Source: CAZQSS01 sp964596405
Lineage (GTDB): Bacteria; Patescibacteriota; Patescibacteriia; Magasanikbacterales; UBA10003
NCBI GenBank assembly: GCA_964596405.1
Contig: CAZQSS010000001.1
Coordinates: 16,934 to 80,933 of the forward strand
Direction of reading: 5' to 3'
DNA: 64,000 nucleotides
The notes below the pieces were generated by a model. That model searched no databases and had not been told where the DNA came from. It saw nothing but the letters and a program-made list of their open reading frames with translations. Positions 7,146 to 16,208 of this stretch are shown here, piece after piece. How positions within the stretch are numbered: position 1 is the first letter of the stretch; each line of letters starts with the position of its first letter. Made by a program: the position numbers and the translations under genes.

Positions 7146-7931
7146 ATGACTCAGAAAAGAACAATCTATTTCTCTGTTTTTGTATTGGCGGTTTTGACGT
7201 TTTTTCATTATGTGGGTTGGTTAAACGGGCCGGAAAACTTGTTTCAGAACGTTTTGAGCCGGGCCAGTGGCTTGGTTTATAACTTTTCCACCACTTTACG
7301 CAATTTTTCCGAAAGACGCCTAAGTTTTAATAATCTTTTTGAACAAAATCAGGCCTGCGTCAGCAAGCTAAGAAGCCTGACGGTGAATCAGGCTGAGTTA
7401 AAACAAACTAAAGAAGAAAATAGTATTCTGCGCGCCCAGCTAAATTTTGTTAAAAGCAAAAAAAGTTTTGTGACAGCCGACGTGGTGGGCAAAGAAGCGG
7501 GCTTGAGCAATGTGGTTATAATTAACAGAGGCGAGACAGACGGATTAAAAATCGACCAGCCGGTGATTGCCGGCGAAGGTTTTTTGGTGGGAAAGATTGT
7601 GAAAGTGGAAAAAAATATTGCTTTTATCCGGTTGCTTTCCGACAATCAGAGCAAAATCGCGGCCATGATTTTGAGTAAAAATATAACCATGGGCGTAGTG
7701 AGCGGCGAGCACGGTTTGAGTTTAAAACTAGGCATGGTGCCGCAGACGGAAGAGTTGAATGCCGGCGATGAAGTGGTAACTTCCGGCTTGGAACAAAATA
7801 TGCCCCGGGGACTTCTTATCGGTAAAATTAAAACTGTTCAAAAAGAGGCTTATGAGCCGTTTCAAAGCGCCGCCCTGGAACCGTTTGTTGATCTAGCCAA
7901 GTTGACCATAGTCACCGTCTTAACGGACTAA
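7146..7931 (+). CDS. mreC: Rod-shape determining protein MreC
   Basis: 261 residues: a short cytoplasmic start, one membrane segment (about residues 8-24), a coiled-coil stretch (about 60-95, QTKEENSILRAQLNFV) and the C-terminal beta-rich MreC domain with GLSNVVIINRGETDGLKIDQPVI and VTSGLEQNMPRGLLIGKI. Periplasm-facing scaffold that links MreB, MreD and PBP2. It lies 17 bp after mreB and 5 bp before mreD, without an evident Shine-Dalgarno site. Confidence 0.95.
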   Translation: MTQKRTIYFSVFVLAVLTFFHYVGWLNGPENLFQNVLSRASGLVYNFSTTLRNFSERRLSFNNLFEQNQACVSKLRSLTVNQAELKQTKEENSILRAQLNFVKSKKSFVTADVVGKEAGLSNVVIINRGETDGLKIDQPVIAGEGFLVGKIVKVEKNIAFIRLLSDNQSKIAAMILSKNITMGVVSGEHGLSLKLGMVPQTEELNAGDEVVTSGLEQNMPRGLLIGKIKTVQKEAYEPFQSAALEPFVDLAKLTIVTVLTD

Positions 7932-7936
7932 TTGTT

Positions 7937-8464
7937 ATGCTTTGGCGTTTTTTACTTTTTTTAATGACCGGGGTTTTGCTGGTAATAATTGATACCGGTT
8001 TTTTGGCGTTTTTGCCGCTGCCGTTTTCCGCCCTGAATTTAATAACGGCTGTTTTATTGTTTTTATTGTTTTTGAATGTTCGTTTTTCCACGGTAATTTT
8101 TTTGGCTTTATGGACGGGTTTTTTAACCGAGTTGATGAACACAACCCCTTTTGGAATATTTTCTATTTCTTTAATTATCACGCTGACTTTGTCCGAAATA
8201 ATTTTTACCTATATTTTTACCAATCGTAGTTTGCCGGCGCTTTTAGCTTTGGGGGTTTTTAGCACGCTGATTTTCCGGACGGTCTTTTTCTTGGGGGCGC
8301 TTTTGGCTTCGGTTAAACTGACTATTTTGTCTTTTTCTTCTCTAGATTATTTTTCCGCAACCTTTTGGGAATTAATTCTCAATCTGGTTCTTTTGATTGT
8401 TTTTTATATTTTGATCCGACGTTTTAGCAAAAGACTGGAAGGCGACTTTTTAATCAAAGAATGA
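7937..8464 (+). CDS. mreD: Rod-shape determining membrane protein MreD
   Basis: 175 residues, almost entirely hydrophobic, with five or six predicted membrane segments, the usual size and profile of MreD. Sequence conservation in this family is weak, so the call leans on synteny between mreC and the PBP2 gene. The TGA stop overlaps the ATG of the next gene (ATGA), which couples their translation. Confidence 0.9.
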   Translation: MLWRFLLFLMTGVLLVIIDTGFLAFLPLPFSALNLITAVLLFLLFLNVRFSTVIFLALWTGFLTELMNTTPFGIFSISLIITLTLSEIIFTYIFTNRSLPALLALGVFSTLIFRTVFFLGALLASVKLTILSFSSLDYFSATFWELILNLVLLIVFYILIRRFSKRLEGDFLIKE

Positions 8465-10491
8465 ACGCAACCAAGATGAGCTTATTTTTCAAAAAAAATA
8501 ATTTTTCGCGCAGTGACGATCCTTTTGTTATACAAGAAGGTAAAATTGCCGATGCCAGCATCAGTGGCGTGATTAAAAAACGCTGGGTAGAAGATAGCTG
8601 GAACGTAGCCGGCGAAAGAGGGGCAACCGTGCCCATAAAAGATTTTTTAGGCATTTCCGTCAATTCTCAACGTTTGATAGTGGTGGGCCTGTTTATAATT
8701 TTTATAGTTTTGCTTTTTTTTAGTCGGCTGCTTTATCTTGAAGTCGTCCGTGGCAATTATTACAGGGAACTGGCCGAAGGCAATCGGCTGCGTTCTAAAC
8801 CGATTGTGGCCGAGCGCGGTTTGATTTTTGATAAAAACGGCGCGCCCTTGGTTAACAATATTCCCAATTTTTCTCTTTATCTTATCCCGCAGGATTTGCC
8901 GGAGGATCCGCAAAAATTGGAAGAAGTGCTTCAGCGGATTGCTTCGTTAAACGGTCTGAGGCTGGAAGATCTGAAACAAAAAGTCAGTAATTCCAAAAAG
9001 GCCACGTATCAGTCTATCGGTTTGCGGGATAATTTGGATTACGAAACCGCCGTACTTTTGACAGTGGCCGGCGCCGATTTGCCTGGCACTCAGGTGGAGC
9101 GCGGGTTTAACCGTTTCTATCTGTTCTCGGAGAGCGCCAACCAATCGGTGATTGCCAATACCAAACGCCGGATTGATTCGCTGTCTCATCTTTTGGGTTA
9201 TATCGGTAAAGTGTCCAGAGATGATTTGGAACTGAATCCCGATTATCTTTCAACGGATTTTATTGGCAAAACCGGTTTGGAAAAATATTATGAAAAAGTT
9301 TTGCGGGGCAAGTATGGTTTAAGAGAAATTGAGGTTGACGCGCTGGGCAAAGAAAAAAACACCGTAAAAGAATCGTCGCCGCAGAGTGGCAGGAGTTTGG
9401 TGTTATCGCTGGATTTGAATTATCAGGAAAAATTGGAAGAAATTTTATCGCGCAATTTAAAGGCCCAGGGGAAAAAGAGAGGATCGGCGATTGTGATGGA
9501 TCCTCGGAACGGTGAAATTTTGGCTTTGGTAACTTTGCCGACATTTAACAATAATCTTTTTGCCCAGGGTATTTCCAACAATGATTATCAAAAATTGCTG
9601 ATTGATCCGGACGCGCCGCTTTTTGACCGCGCTTGGAGCGGGACTTACCCCACCGGTTCGGTTATCAAACCGGTGATTGCCGCCGCCGCCCTCAATGAGG
9701 GTGTGATTACCCGTTGGACGACTTTTTCGAGCGTCGGTGGTCTGCGGGTGGATAAATGGTTTTTTCCGGATTGGAAGGCCGGCGGACACGGACTGACGGA
9801 TGTGACTAAGGCTTTGGCCGAATCTGTTAACACCTTCTTCTTTATTGTCGGCGGCGGTTACGAAAAAACAACCGGTTTGGGTTTAGAAAAACTCATAAGT
9901 TATTTTAAAAAAGCCGGTTTGGGTAATTCTTTGGGCGTGGATCTGCCCAATGAGGCGGCCGGTTTTATTCCCAGCCGTGAATGGAAAGAAGATACTAAAA
10001 AAGAGCGGTGGTATATCGGCGACACTTACAATCTTTCCATCGGTCAGGGCGATCTATTGGCCACGCCGCTTCAGGTGGCTAATTATACGGCCGCGATTGC
10101 TAATGGCGGTACTCTCTACCGGCCGCACTTAGTCCAAGCAATAATCGATCCTGTGAGCGGCCAAAAACAAAAAATCGTGCCGCAGATTATAGAAAAACAA
10201 TTAGTGCCGGGTAATTTTTTGGATATTATCAAAGAGGGAATGCGAGCGTCCGTCACTTACGGCAGTGCCCGCTCTCTGGCTGACCTGCCGGTTCAAGTGG
10301 CGGCGAAAACCGGCACGGCCCAGTGGTCAAAAAAACTATCCACCCATGCCTGGTTTACGAGTTTTGCTCCATATCGCGATCCGCAAATCGTGGTCACAGT
10401 TTTAGTGGAAGAAGGCGGTGAAGGTTCAGTGGCGGCGGCGCCGGTAGCCAGGGAATTTTATGCGTGGTGGAGTAATCACCGTAATCCTTAA
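8461..10491 (+). CDS. mrdA: Penicillin-binding protein 2 (peptidoglycan DD-transpeptidase)
   Basis: 676 residues. A ~70-residue cytoplasmic N-terminus is followed by a membrane anchor (RLIVVGLFIIFIVLLFF), a dimerisation domain starting RLYLEVVRGNYY...EGNRLRS, and the transpeptidase domain. The catalytic motifs are TGSVIKP (SxxK), ESVNTFF (SxN) and AAKTGTAQ (KTG). Crosslinks septum-independent wall during elongation with MreBCD. The N-terminal tail is longer than in most PBP2 proteins. Last gene of the mre cluster, with no clear terminator before greA. Confidence 0.95.
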   Translation: MNATKMSLFFKKNNFSRSDDPFVIQEGKIADASISGVIKKRWVEDSWNVAGERGATVPIKDFLGISVNSQRLIVVGLFIIFIVLLFFSRLLYLEVVRGNYYRELAEGNRLRSKPIVAERGLIFDKNGAPLVNNIPNFSLYLIPQDLPEDPQKLEEVLQRIASLNGLRLEDLKQKVSNSKKATYQSIGLRDNLDYETAVLLTVAGADLPGTQVERGFNRFYLFSESANQSVIANTKRRIDSLSHLLGYIGKVSRDDLELNPDYLSTDFIGKTGLEKYYEKVLRGKYGLREIEVDALGKEKNTVKESSPQSGRSLVLSLDLNYQEKLEEILSRNLKAQGKKRGSAIVMDPRNGEILALVTLPTFNNNLFAQGISNNDYQKLLIDPDAPLFDRAWSGTYPTGSVIKPVIAAAALNEGVITRWTTFSSVGGLRVDKWFFPDWKAGGHGLTDVTKALAESVNTFFFIVGGGYEKTTGLGLEKLISYFKKAGLGNSLGVDLPNEAAGFIPSREWKEDTKKERWYIGDTYNLSIGQGDLLATPLQVANYTAAIANGGTLYRPHLVQAIIDPVSGQKQKIVPQIIEKQLVPGNFLDIIKEGMRASVTYGSARSLADLPVQVAAKTGTAQWSKKLSTHAWFTSFAPYRDPQIVVTVLVEEGGEGSVAAAPVAREFYAWWSNHRNP

Positions 10492-10506
10492 TTGGCGTGT
10501 GATGGG

Positions 10507-10535
10507 TTGACCCCTAAATTGAAATCTGATAAAAT
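10507..10535 (+). promoter_or_regulatory. Promoter of greA
   Basis: TTGACC (10507-10512), 17-bp spacer, TAAAAT (10530-10535), with the ATG at 10553 in a TATG context. The leader would be about ten bases and lacks a Shine-Dalgarno site. Confidence 0.75.
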
Positions 10536-10552
10536 GATTCACATTAAAGTAT

Positions 10553-11017
10553 ATGAACAACGATCCAACATATCTTACAACCGACGGCTTGGATAATCTT
10601 AAAAAAGACTTAACAGGTCTTAAAGCAAAAATGCCGGAGATTGCCCAGCGCATTAATGAAGCTAAAGAATTAGGCGATTTGAGGGAAAACGCCGAATATC
10701 ACATGGCTAAAGAAGATTATGCCTTTACTCAGGGTAAAATTTTTGAAATTGAAGACATGTTAAAACGGGTAGTGGTGATTGAAAAGAACGGTAACGCCAC
10801 CATTCGCATCGGCTCAACCATAAAAATTAAAAATTTATCCAATCAAAAAGAAATTGAATATACTATTGTCGGTTCTAACGAAGCTTTTCCTCAAAAAGGC
10901 TTTATTTCCAACGAATCTCCTTTGGCTCAAGCTTTTTTGAATCATAAAGAAGGGGATAAGGTAGAGGTAAAAACGCCAGTGGGCGGCGCTACCTATTTGA
11001 TTTTGGAAGTTAGATAA
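10553..11017 (+). CDS. greA: Transcription elongation factor GreA
   Basis: 154 residues, typical length. The N-terminal coiled coil contains LTTDGLDNLKKDL and INEAKELGDLRENAEYHMAKED with the acidic tip residues that reach the RNA polymerase active site. The C-terminal FKBP-like domain ends SPLAQAFLNHKEGDKVEVKTPVGGATYLI. Stimulates transcript cleavage by backtracked polymerase. It is a single-gene unit with its own promoter and a terminator at 11032-11066. Confidence 0.96.
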   Translation: MNNDPTYLTTDGLDNLKKDLTGLKAKMPEIAQRINEAKELGDLRENAEYHMAKEDYAFTQGKIFEIEDMLKRVVVIEKNGNATIRIGSTIKIKNLSNQKEIEYTIVGSNEAFPQKGFISNESPLAQAFLNHKEGDKVEVKTPVGGATYLILEVR

Positions 11018-11031
11018 ACTTAATAATTTTT

Positions 11032-11066
11032 AATCCCCGTCCGTCTAAAGCGAGTGGGGATTTTAT
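11032..11066 (+). terminator. Terminator after greA
   Basis: Arms AATCCCC (11032-11038) and GGGGATT (11056-11062) with a long loop, followed by TTATTAT. A weak U tract, but placed right after greA and before the lysS promoter. Confidence 0.5.
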
Positions 11067-11071
11067 TATCC

Positions 11072-11101
11072 TTGCCAATCAGGCTTATTTTAAGCTATAA
11101 T
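11072..11101 (+). promoter_or_regulatory. Promoter of the lysS-serS-alr-ftsQ operon
   Basis: TTGCCA (11072-11077), 18-bp spacer, TATAAT (11096-11101). It is followed by a small inverted repeat AGATAAG/CTTATCT (11102-11119) in the short leader before ATG 11129. Confidence 0.7.
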
Positions 11102-11128
11102 AGATAAGTAATCTTATCTAAAATTTTT

Positions 11129-12619
11129 ATGACCAAACAAACTCAAGCAACGCCCTTAACCGACGAAGCGGAAGCGCGCTTGCAAAAATTAAAGGAACTG
11201 CAAAAATTGAATGTTAACCCGTACCCGTCCTGGAACGAGCCCAAGCTCGCCTTAGCGGCTGTTTTAGGCGATTTTGAGCGTCTCAAAGAGCGGGAAGAAG
11301 TGGTGCGAGTGGCTGGCCGTCTGCGTTCCATCCGTGGCCACGGCGGTTCCACTTTTGCCCACTTGGAAGATGCCACCGGGCGCTTGCAGGTCTACTTAAA
11401 ACAAGACGAACTGGGCGACGAGCCTTATGAACTTTTTTCTAAACTGATTGACATCGGCGATTTTGTCGGCGTGGAAGGTGTTTTGTTTGAAACCAAGCGC
11501 GGTGAAAAAACTTTGCTGGTCAAAAAATTTCAACTTTTAACTAAATCTCTGTTGCCCTTGCCGGACAAGTTTCATGGTCTGGCTGACGTGGAAACCCGGT
11601 TCCGCCAACGTTATTTGGATTTGCTGGCCAATCCGGAGGCGCGTGATATTGCCCAAAAACGGATTGCCATTGTCAAAGGCATTCGTGAATTTTTTGAAGC
11701 CGAAGGATTTTTAGAAGTGGAAACGCCGATTTTACAGCCTCTGGCCGGCGGCGCCACCGCTAAACCGTTCAAAACCCATCATAATGCGCTGGATATTGAT
11801 TTGTTTATGCGCATTGCGCCGGAACTTTATCTCAAGCGTTTGATTGTCGGTGGGTTTGAAAAAGTTTTTGAAATTGCCCGCTGTTTTAGAAACGAGGGGA
11901 TTGATTACAGTCATAATCCGGAATTTACCCAGATTGAATTTTATTGGGCTTACGCCGATTATGAAGATTTAATAAAACTGATGGAAAAGTTTTTTGAATA
12001 TCTTTTGCCGCGGATTGGCATGCGGATGAAATTCAAATATCAGGATAATATTATTGATTTTACGCCGCCCTTTCCGCGTAAAACTTTCCGCGAGCTGTTG
12101 ATTGAGTATATTAAATTGGATATTGACGATTACCCAGATCAGGCCACGCTGTTTGCTTGGGCCAAAAAACATAAAGTGGAAGTAACCAGCCGCGACGGTC
12201 GCGGGAAAATTTTAGACGAAATCTACAAAACTTTTGTCCGGCCGAAAATTATCCAGCCGTTGTTTATGATTGACCACCCGGTTGAACTGTCGCCCTTGGC
12301 CAAGCGCAAAGCCGATAATCCCAATTATGTGGAACGCATGCAACTTTTGGCTGCGGGTGGGTTTGAAATGTGCAACGGATTTTCCGAGCTAAACGATCCG
12401 CTGGATCAGGAAGCGCGTTTTAAAGAACAAGAGAAATTGCGTACGGCGGGGGATGAAGAAGCCCAGCGAATGGATGATGATTTTGTGACTGCCTTAAAGC
12501 ACGGCATGCCGCCGACCGCCGGTTTAGGTATGGGCATTGACCGTCTGGCCGCGCTTTTAACCGATTCGCACAATGTCAAAGAAGTGATTTTATTTCCAAC
12601 TTTAAAACCAAAAGAGTAA
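11129..12619 (+). CDS. lysS: Lysyl-tRNA synthetase, class II
   Basis: 496 residues. The N-terminal OB-fold anticodon domain (VVRVAGRLRSIRGHGGSTFAHLED, about residues 52-75) is followed by the class II core: motif 2 FRNEGIDYSHNPEFTQIEFYWAY and motif 3 GLGMGIDRLAALLT. Charges tRNA-Lys. First gene of a four-gene run reaching ftsQ, with 4-bp spacing to serS. No Shine-Dalgarno is visible. Confidence 0.97.
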   Translation: MTKQTQATPLTDEAEARLQKLKELQKLNVNPYPSWNEPKLALAAVLGDFERLKEREEVVRVAGRLRSIRGHGGSTFAHLEDATGRLQVYLKQDELGDEPYELFSKLIDIGDFVGVEGVLFETKRGEKTLLVKKFQLLTKSLLPLPDKFHGLADVETRFRQRYLDLLANPEARDIAQKRIAIVKGIREFFEAEGFLEVETPILQPLAGGATAKPFKTHHNALDIDLFMRIAPELYLKRLIVGGFEKVFEIARCFRNEGIDYSHNPEFTQIEFYWAYADYEDLIKLMEKFFEYLLPRIGMRMKFKYQDNIIDFTPPFPRKTFRELLIEYIKLDIDDYPDQATLFAWAKKHKVEVTSRDGRGKILDEIYKTFVRPKIIQPLFMIDHPVELSPLAKRKADNPNYVERMQLLAAGGFEMCNGFSELNDPLDQEARFKEQEKLRTAGDEEAQRMDDDFVTALKHGMPPTAGLGMGIDRLAALLTDSHNVKEVILFPTLKPKE

Positions 12620-12623
12620 AAAT

Positions 12624-13862
12624 ATGCTAGATATAAAATTTATTCGGGAAAATTTAAAATTGATTGAAAAAAATAACCAAACCCGCAATGTTAAATTGGA
12701 TTTGAAGAAACTGGTGGAATTAGACGATGAGCGAAAACAACTGCAAGCAGAAATTGAAAGCCTGCGCTCGGAACGCAAAAAAATGTCCAAAACCAAACCC
12801 CTGGAATCGGAAATTATTGAAATGCGCAAATTGGGTGATAAGATTAAAGAGCTGGAGGAAAGATTTAAAGAAGCGGAAAACGGCTCGAACGAACTTCTTT
12901 ATAAAATTCCCAATATCAATCATAAGTCTACCCCAGTTGGGCCGGACGAGAGCTGTAATGTGGTAGAGACGAAAGTGGGGAAGCCGCCGCAATTTTCTTT
13001 TAAACCCAAAGAGCATTTTGAAGTAAAAGCTGTTCAAAATTTGATGGATTTGGAACGCGGTGCTAAAGCCTCGGGTTCCCGCTTCTTTTATCTGCGCGGC
13101 AAGTTGGCTCAGCTGGAACGCGCCATTATGCAGTTGGCCATAGATACGATGGTGGAAAAGGGTTTTGAATTGGTTTTGCCGCCGATTATGGTTAAAGAAG
13201 TGGCCATGTTTGGCGCCGGATTTTTCCCGGCAGAAAAAAATGAAATTTACCGCGTTAACCCGGGCGAGGACGATCTTTATTTAATTGGCACATCAGAAGT
13301 TCCCTTAATTTATATGCACAGCGACGAAGTGCTGGAAGAGAAGGATTTGCCCAAAAAATACGTTGGTTTTTCACCGTGTTTCCGCCGCGAGGCGGGCAGT
13401 TACGGCAAAGACACCAAAGGTTTAATCCGCGTCCATCAATTTTACAAAGTAGAGATGGTGGTGCTGTGCAAACCGGAAGATTCTTGGAAAATTCACGATC
13501 AACTTTTATCTTTTGAACAAGAAGTTTTGAAAAAAATGGAGTTACCGTTCCAGGTGGTTAACCTTTGCTCAGGCGACTTAGGTTTCCCGGCGGCCAAAAA
13601 ATATGACTGTGAAGGCTGGTTCCCGGGCCAGGACCGTTATCGTGAACTGACGTCCACCAGCAATACTACCGATTATCAGTCGCGCCGCAGCAATATCAAA
13701 TATAAAACCGCTGACGGCAAACGGGAATTTGTTCATACTTTAAACGGCACCGTCTCGAGCGATCGGCCGCTTTTGGCGATTATTGAGAATAATCAGCAAG
13801 CGGACGGCAGTATTATAATTCCGGAAGCGTTAAGAAAATATACCGGGTTTGATAAAATCTAA
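12624..13862 (+). CDS. serS: Seryl-tRNA synthetase
   Basis: 412 residues. An N-terminal antiparallel coiled-coil arm (about residues 30-100), which binds the long variable arm of tRNA-Ser, precedes a class II core with FSPCFRREAGSYGKDTKGLIRVHQF and RELTSTSNTTDYQSRR. The C-terminus NGTVSSDRPLLAIIENNQ completes motif 3. Acylates tRNA-Ser and tRNA-Sec type acceptors; no selenocysteine gene is present here. It is 4 bp after lysS and 3 bp before alr. Confidence 0.97.
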   Translation: MLDIKFIRENLKLIEKNNQTRNVKLDLKKLVELDDERKQLQAEIESLRSERKKMSKTKPLESEIIEMRKLGDKIKELEERFKEAENGSNELLYKIPNINHKSTPVGPDESCNVVETKVGKPPQFSFKPKEHFEVKAVQNLMDLERGAKASGSRFFYLRGKLAQLERAIMQLAIDTMVEKGFELVLPPIMVKEVAMFGAGFFPAEKNEIYRVNPGEDDLYLIGTSEVPLIYMHSDEVLEEKDLPKKYVGFSPCFRREAGSYGKDTKGLIRVHQFYKVEMVVLCKPEDSWKIHDQLLSFEQEVLKKMELPFQVVNLCSGDLGFPAAKKYDCEGWFPGQDRYRELTSTSNTTDYQSRRSNIKYKTADGKREFVHTLNGTVSSDRPLLAIIENNQQADGSIIIPEALRKYTGFDKI

Positions 13863-13865
13863 ACC

Positions 13866-14993
13866 ATGCAACTTACCTGGTTAGAAATCGACAAAAAGGC
13901 CCTGGCCCATAATTTAAAGCACTTTGAAAAAAGAGTCGGGAGGGGGGTAGAAATAATGCCCGTAGTCAAAAGCAATGCCTACGGACATGGTTTTTTTGAA
14001 GTGGCCGGTTTTTGCGAGACCAGTCCGACAGTGAAAAAAATATTGGTGGTTAGTTTGGATGAAGCGTTGAAGTTGCGCGGGCAAAAAATTAAAAAACCAA
14101 TCGTTGTGCTGAGTTTTTTTAATTTAGAACAGCTAAAAAAACAAAAAGGTCAAATTTTGGAAAACATTTCTTTGTCGGTTTACGATTTAAAAACTGCCCG
14201 GGCTTTAAATAAAATCGCCCGAGCTAAGGGCATAAAGATTAAGATTCATCTAAAAATTGATACCGGTACCAGCCGCATTGGTTTTTTACCGGCGGAGTTG
14301 ACCGTGTCTGACGCCAGTAAGACATTAAAATCATTCAAAAATTTATTTATTGAAGGTATCTTCAGTCATTTTGCCGCTTCGGAGACAAATAAAAAGTATA
14401 CCCGGAAACAATTATCTGTTTTTAAAGAAATTTTGTTAAAATTAAAAGAGGAGGGGATATCTCCACCCTTAAAACATTTTGCTTGTTCCGCGGCCGCGTT
14501 AGTGTCGTCCCAAAGCCATTTTAACGCTATCCGGTTGGGCATTGGCTTTTACGGGTTGTGGGCTTCAAAACAGGCCAAAAAGGCGGGAAGATTCGCATTA
14601 AAACCTGTTCTTAGTTGGCAAACTCGGTTGATTCAAGTCAAAAAAATACCTAAAAACACGCCGGTGGGTTATGGTTGTTCCTGTGTGGTCAATCGGCCGA
14701 CAACCCTCGGTATTATTCCGGTCGGTTATTGGGATGGTTTTGACAGACGGCTTTCAAATTGCGGCCAGGTACTGCACCGGGGCAAAAGGTGTAACATTTT
14801 GGGCCGAGTTTGTATGAATATGACCATGATTGATTTGACCGGCCAACCAGCCAAGGCCGGTGATCAGATTACTTTAATCGGCCGCCAAAGCCGGGAAAAG
14901 ATTACCGCCGATGAAATGGCGGGAAAAATCGGCACAATTAATTATGAAGTTGTCAGTCGGATTAATCCGCTTTTGCCGAGAATTTTAAAATAA
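13866..14993 (+). CDS. alr: Alanine racemase
   Basis: 375 residues. The PLP lysine is in VVKSNAYGHG near residue 36. LKIDTGTSRIGF and the C-terminal beta domain GYGCSCVVNRPTTLGIIPVGYWDG and LGRVCMNMTMIDLT are the family signatures. Makes D-alanine for peptidoglycan, consistent with the cell-wall genes on either side. It ends one base before the ftsQ start. Confidence 0.94.
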   Translation: MQLTWLEIDKKALAHNLKHFEKRVGRGVEIMPVVKSNAYGHGFFEVAGFCETSPTVKKILVVSLDEALKLRGQKIKKPIVVLSFFNLEQLKKQKGQILENISLSVYDLKTARALNKIARAKGIKIKIHLKIDTGTSRIGFLPAELTVSDASKTLKSFKNLFIEGIFSHFAASETNKKYTRKQLSVFKEILLKLKEEGISPPLKHFACSAAALVSSQSHFNAIRLGIGFYGLWASKQAKKAGRFALKPVLSWQTRLIQVKKIPKNTPVGYGCSCVVNRPTTLGIIPVGYWDGFDRRLSNCGQVLHRGKRCNILGRVCMNMTMIDLTGQPAKAGDQITLIGRQSREKITADEMAGKIGTINYEVVSRINPLLPRILK

Positions 14994-14994
14994 C

Positions 14995-15945
14995 ATGTGG
15001 ACAAGACACCGTGGTTACAAATCTTATTACGGCCATTCCTCCAAATCACTTTCTCAACAGGTGATAAAGTTTTTTTCTTTTTTAGGCAAATCCAAATCGG
15101 GGAGGAGGCAGGATTACTGGCAAAAATCATATCACAATCCTTATTTTTCAAATAAGCGCTGGGCCAAACGCACAAAAGCACCCAGGCTTAAGTTAACCAT
15201 CTTCTTTGTGGCTACATTGGGCGTGGTCGGAATTTTATTGTTCCATCCGTTTTTTTATATCAACCAAGTAACAGTAACGGGTAACGAAAAAGTTTCAACC
15301 ACAGAAGTTAAAAGTATTGTTGAGTCGGTATTAAATCAAAAAAAGTGGTTGGTTTTCAGCGGTCGAAATATTTTTACAGCTAACCTTGTCAGTATCACCA
15401 AAGAAATAAGAAGCAAATATATATTAGCTTCTTTGCAAACAGATAAAGATTATCCGCAAACACTAAAAATTATGATCAAAGAAAAAGAGTCCAAACTAGT
15501 GCTGCAGGTGTTAAACAGCAAGACAACACGATATAGATTTTACTTATTGGATAATGAAGGCGAAGTGCTTCAGGAGATTAATATTCAAGACATCGCTCAG
15601 CCCAATATCAGCATCTTGCCACGCATTCAAAAAGAAGGCGCGGAAGAAATTAAGATAACAACCGAAGTTGTTTCCCGTGCCACGATTGAATTTATAAACT
15701 ATCTGAATGAAAATATTCCTAAGCAAAACAAAGTGACAATTGCTTACACTGCTTTGACCGATGAGGGTGGACAAGTTTTAAATATAGTAACTCAAGAAGG
15801 ATGGAAAATAGTGGTGGATCGTCTGAACGACTGGAAAAAACAATTACACGTTTTGGATGTAATACTCCGAGAAAAGATTAAAGATAATCGCCAAAATCTT
15901 AAGTATATTGATATCCGGTACGAAAATCGGGCATTCTTTCAATAA
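14995..15945 (+). CDS. ftsQ: FtsQ/DivIB-type cell division protein
   Basis: 316 residues. A basic cytoplasmic tail of ~65 residues precedes one membrane segment (LTIFFVATLGVVGILLF) and a POTRA domain beginning FYINQVTVTGNEKVSTTEVKSIV, then a beta-rich FtsQ-like region. Single-pass septal protein that connects early and late divisome parts. The FtsQ family is divergent; the call rests on architecture plus co-transcription with alr. A strong terminator follows at 16021. Confidence 0.8.
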   Translation: MWTRHRGYKSYYGHSSKSLSQQVIKFFSFLGKSKSGRRQDYWQKSYHNPYFSNKRWAKRTKAPRLKLTIFFVATLGVVGILLFHPFFYINQVTVTGNEKVSTTEVKSIVESVLNQKKWLVFSGRNIFTANLVSITKEIRSKYILASLQTDKDYPQTLKIMIKEKESKLVLQVLNSKTTRYRFYLLDNEGEVLQEINIQDIAQPNISILPRIQKEGAEEIKITTEVVSRATIEFINYLNENIPKQNKVTIAYTALTDEGGQVLNIVTQEGWKIVVDRLNDWKKQLHVLDVILREKIKDNRQNLKYIDIRYENRAFFQ

Positions 15946-16020
15946 TCTGAATTGGAGTTCATGCGGTTGAGCGGGGGACTTTAAAGCCCCCAAAGAGGGG
16001 CTCGGTGGCGGTTAAAACTC

Positions 16021-16056
16021 AAAATCCTTTGGGATGTCTCCCAAAGGATTTTTTAT
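16021..16056. terminator. Strong intrinsic terminator after ftsQ
   Basis: Stem AAATCCTTTGGG / CCCAAAGGATTT with loop ATGTCT, followed by TTTTTATTTTT. On the other strand the A-rich side allows some function for transcripts from the M23 gene. Confidence 0.85.
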
Positions 16057-16089
16057 TTTTGTTTCTGATCTAGCAATGAATATTTTTCT

Positions 16090-16175
16090 TTGGGCGGATA
16101 TCTAGATGGCTGGCAAATTTGAGGCATCAAGTAGGGGGGGTATAAGCATAGCCCGCTTTATCTAGTGTCGCCCAA
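16090..16175. repeat. Structured intergenic foldback of unknown function
   Basis: Arms TTGGGCG (16090-16096) plus CTAGAT (16102-16107) pair with ATCTAG (16160-16165) plus CGCCCAA (16169-16175). An alternative stem GTATAAG (16140-16146)/CTTATAC (16181-16187) overlaps it. No ORF or known RNA family is recognisable. The 263-bp gap between ftsQ and the convergent M23 gene holds nothing else except the terminator and a G/C-rich hairpin near 15975-16005. Confidence 0.4.
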
Positions 16176-16208
16176 TATATCTTATACGACGCACCTCCTT
16201 ATTAAAAT

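Noticed and set aside
16130..16200. Possible tRNA in the ftsQ-M23 gap
   Set aside because: No T-arm, anticodon arm or acceptor pairing can be built; only the foldback described.
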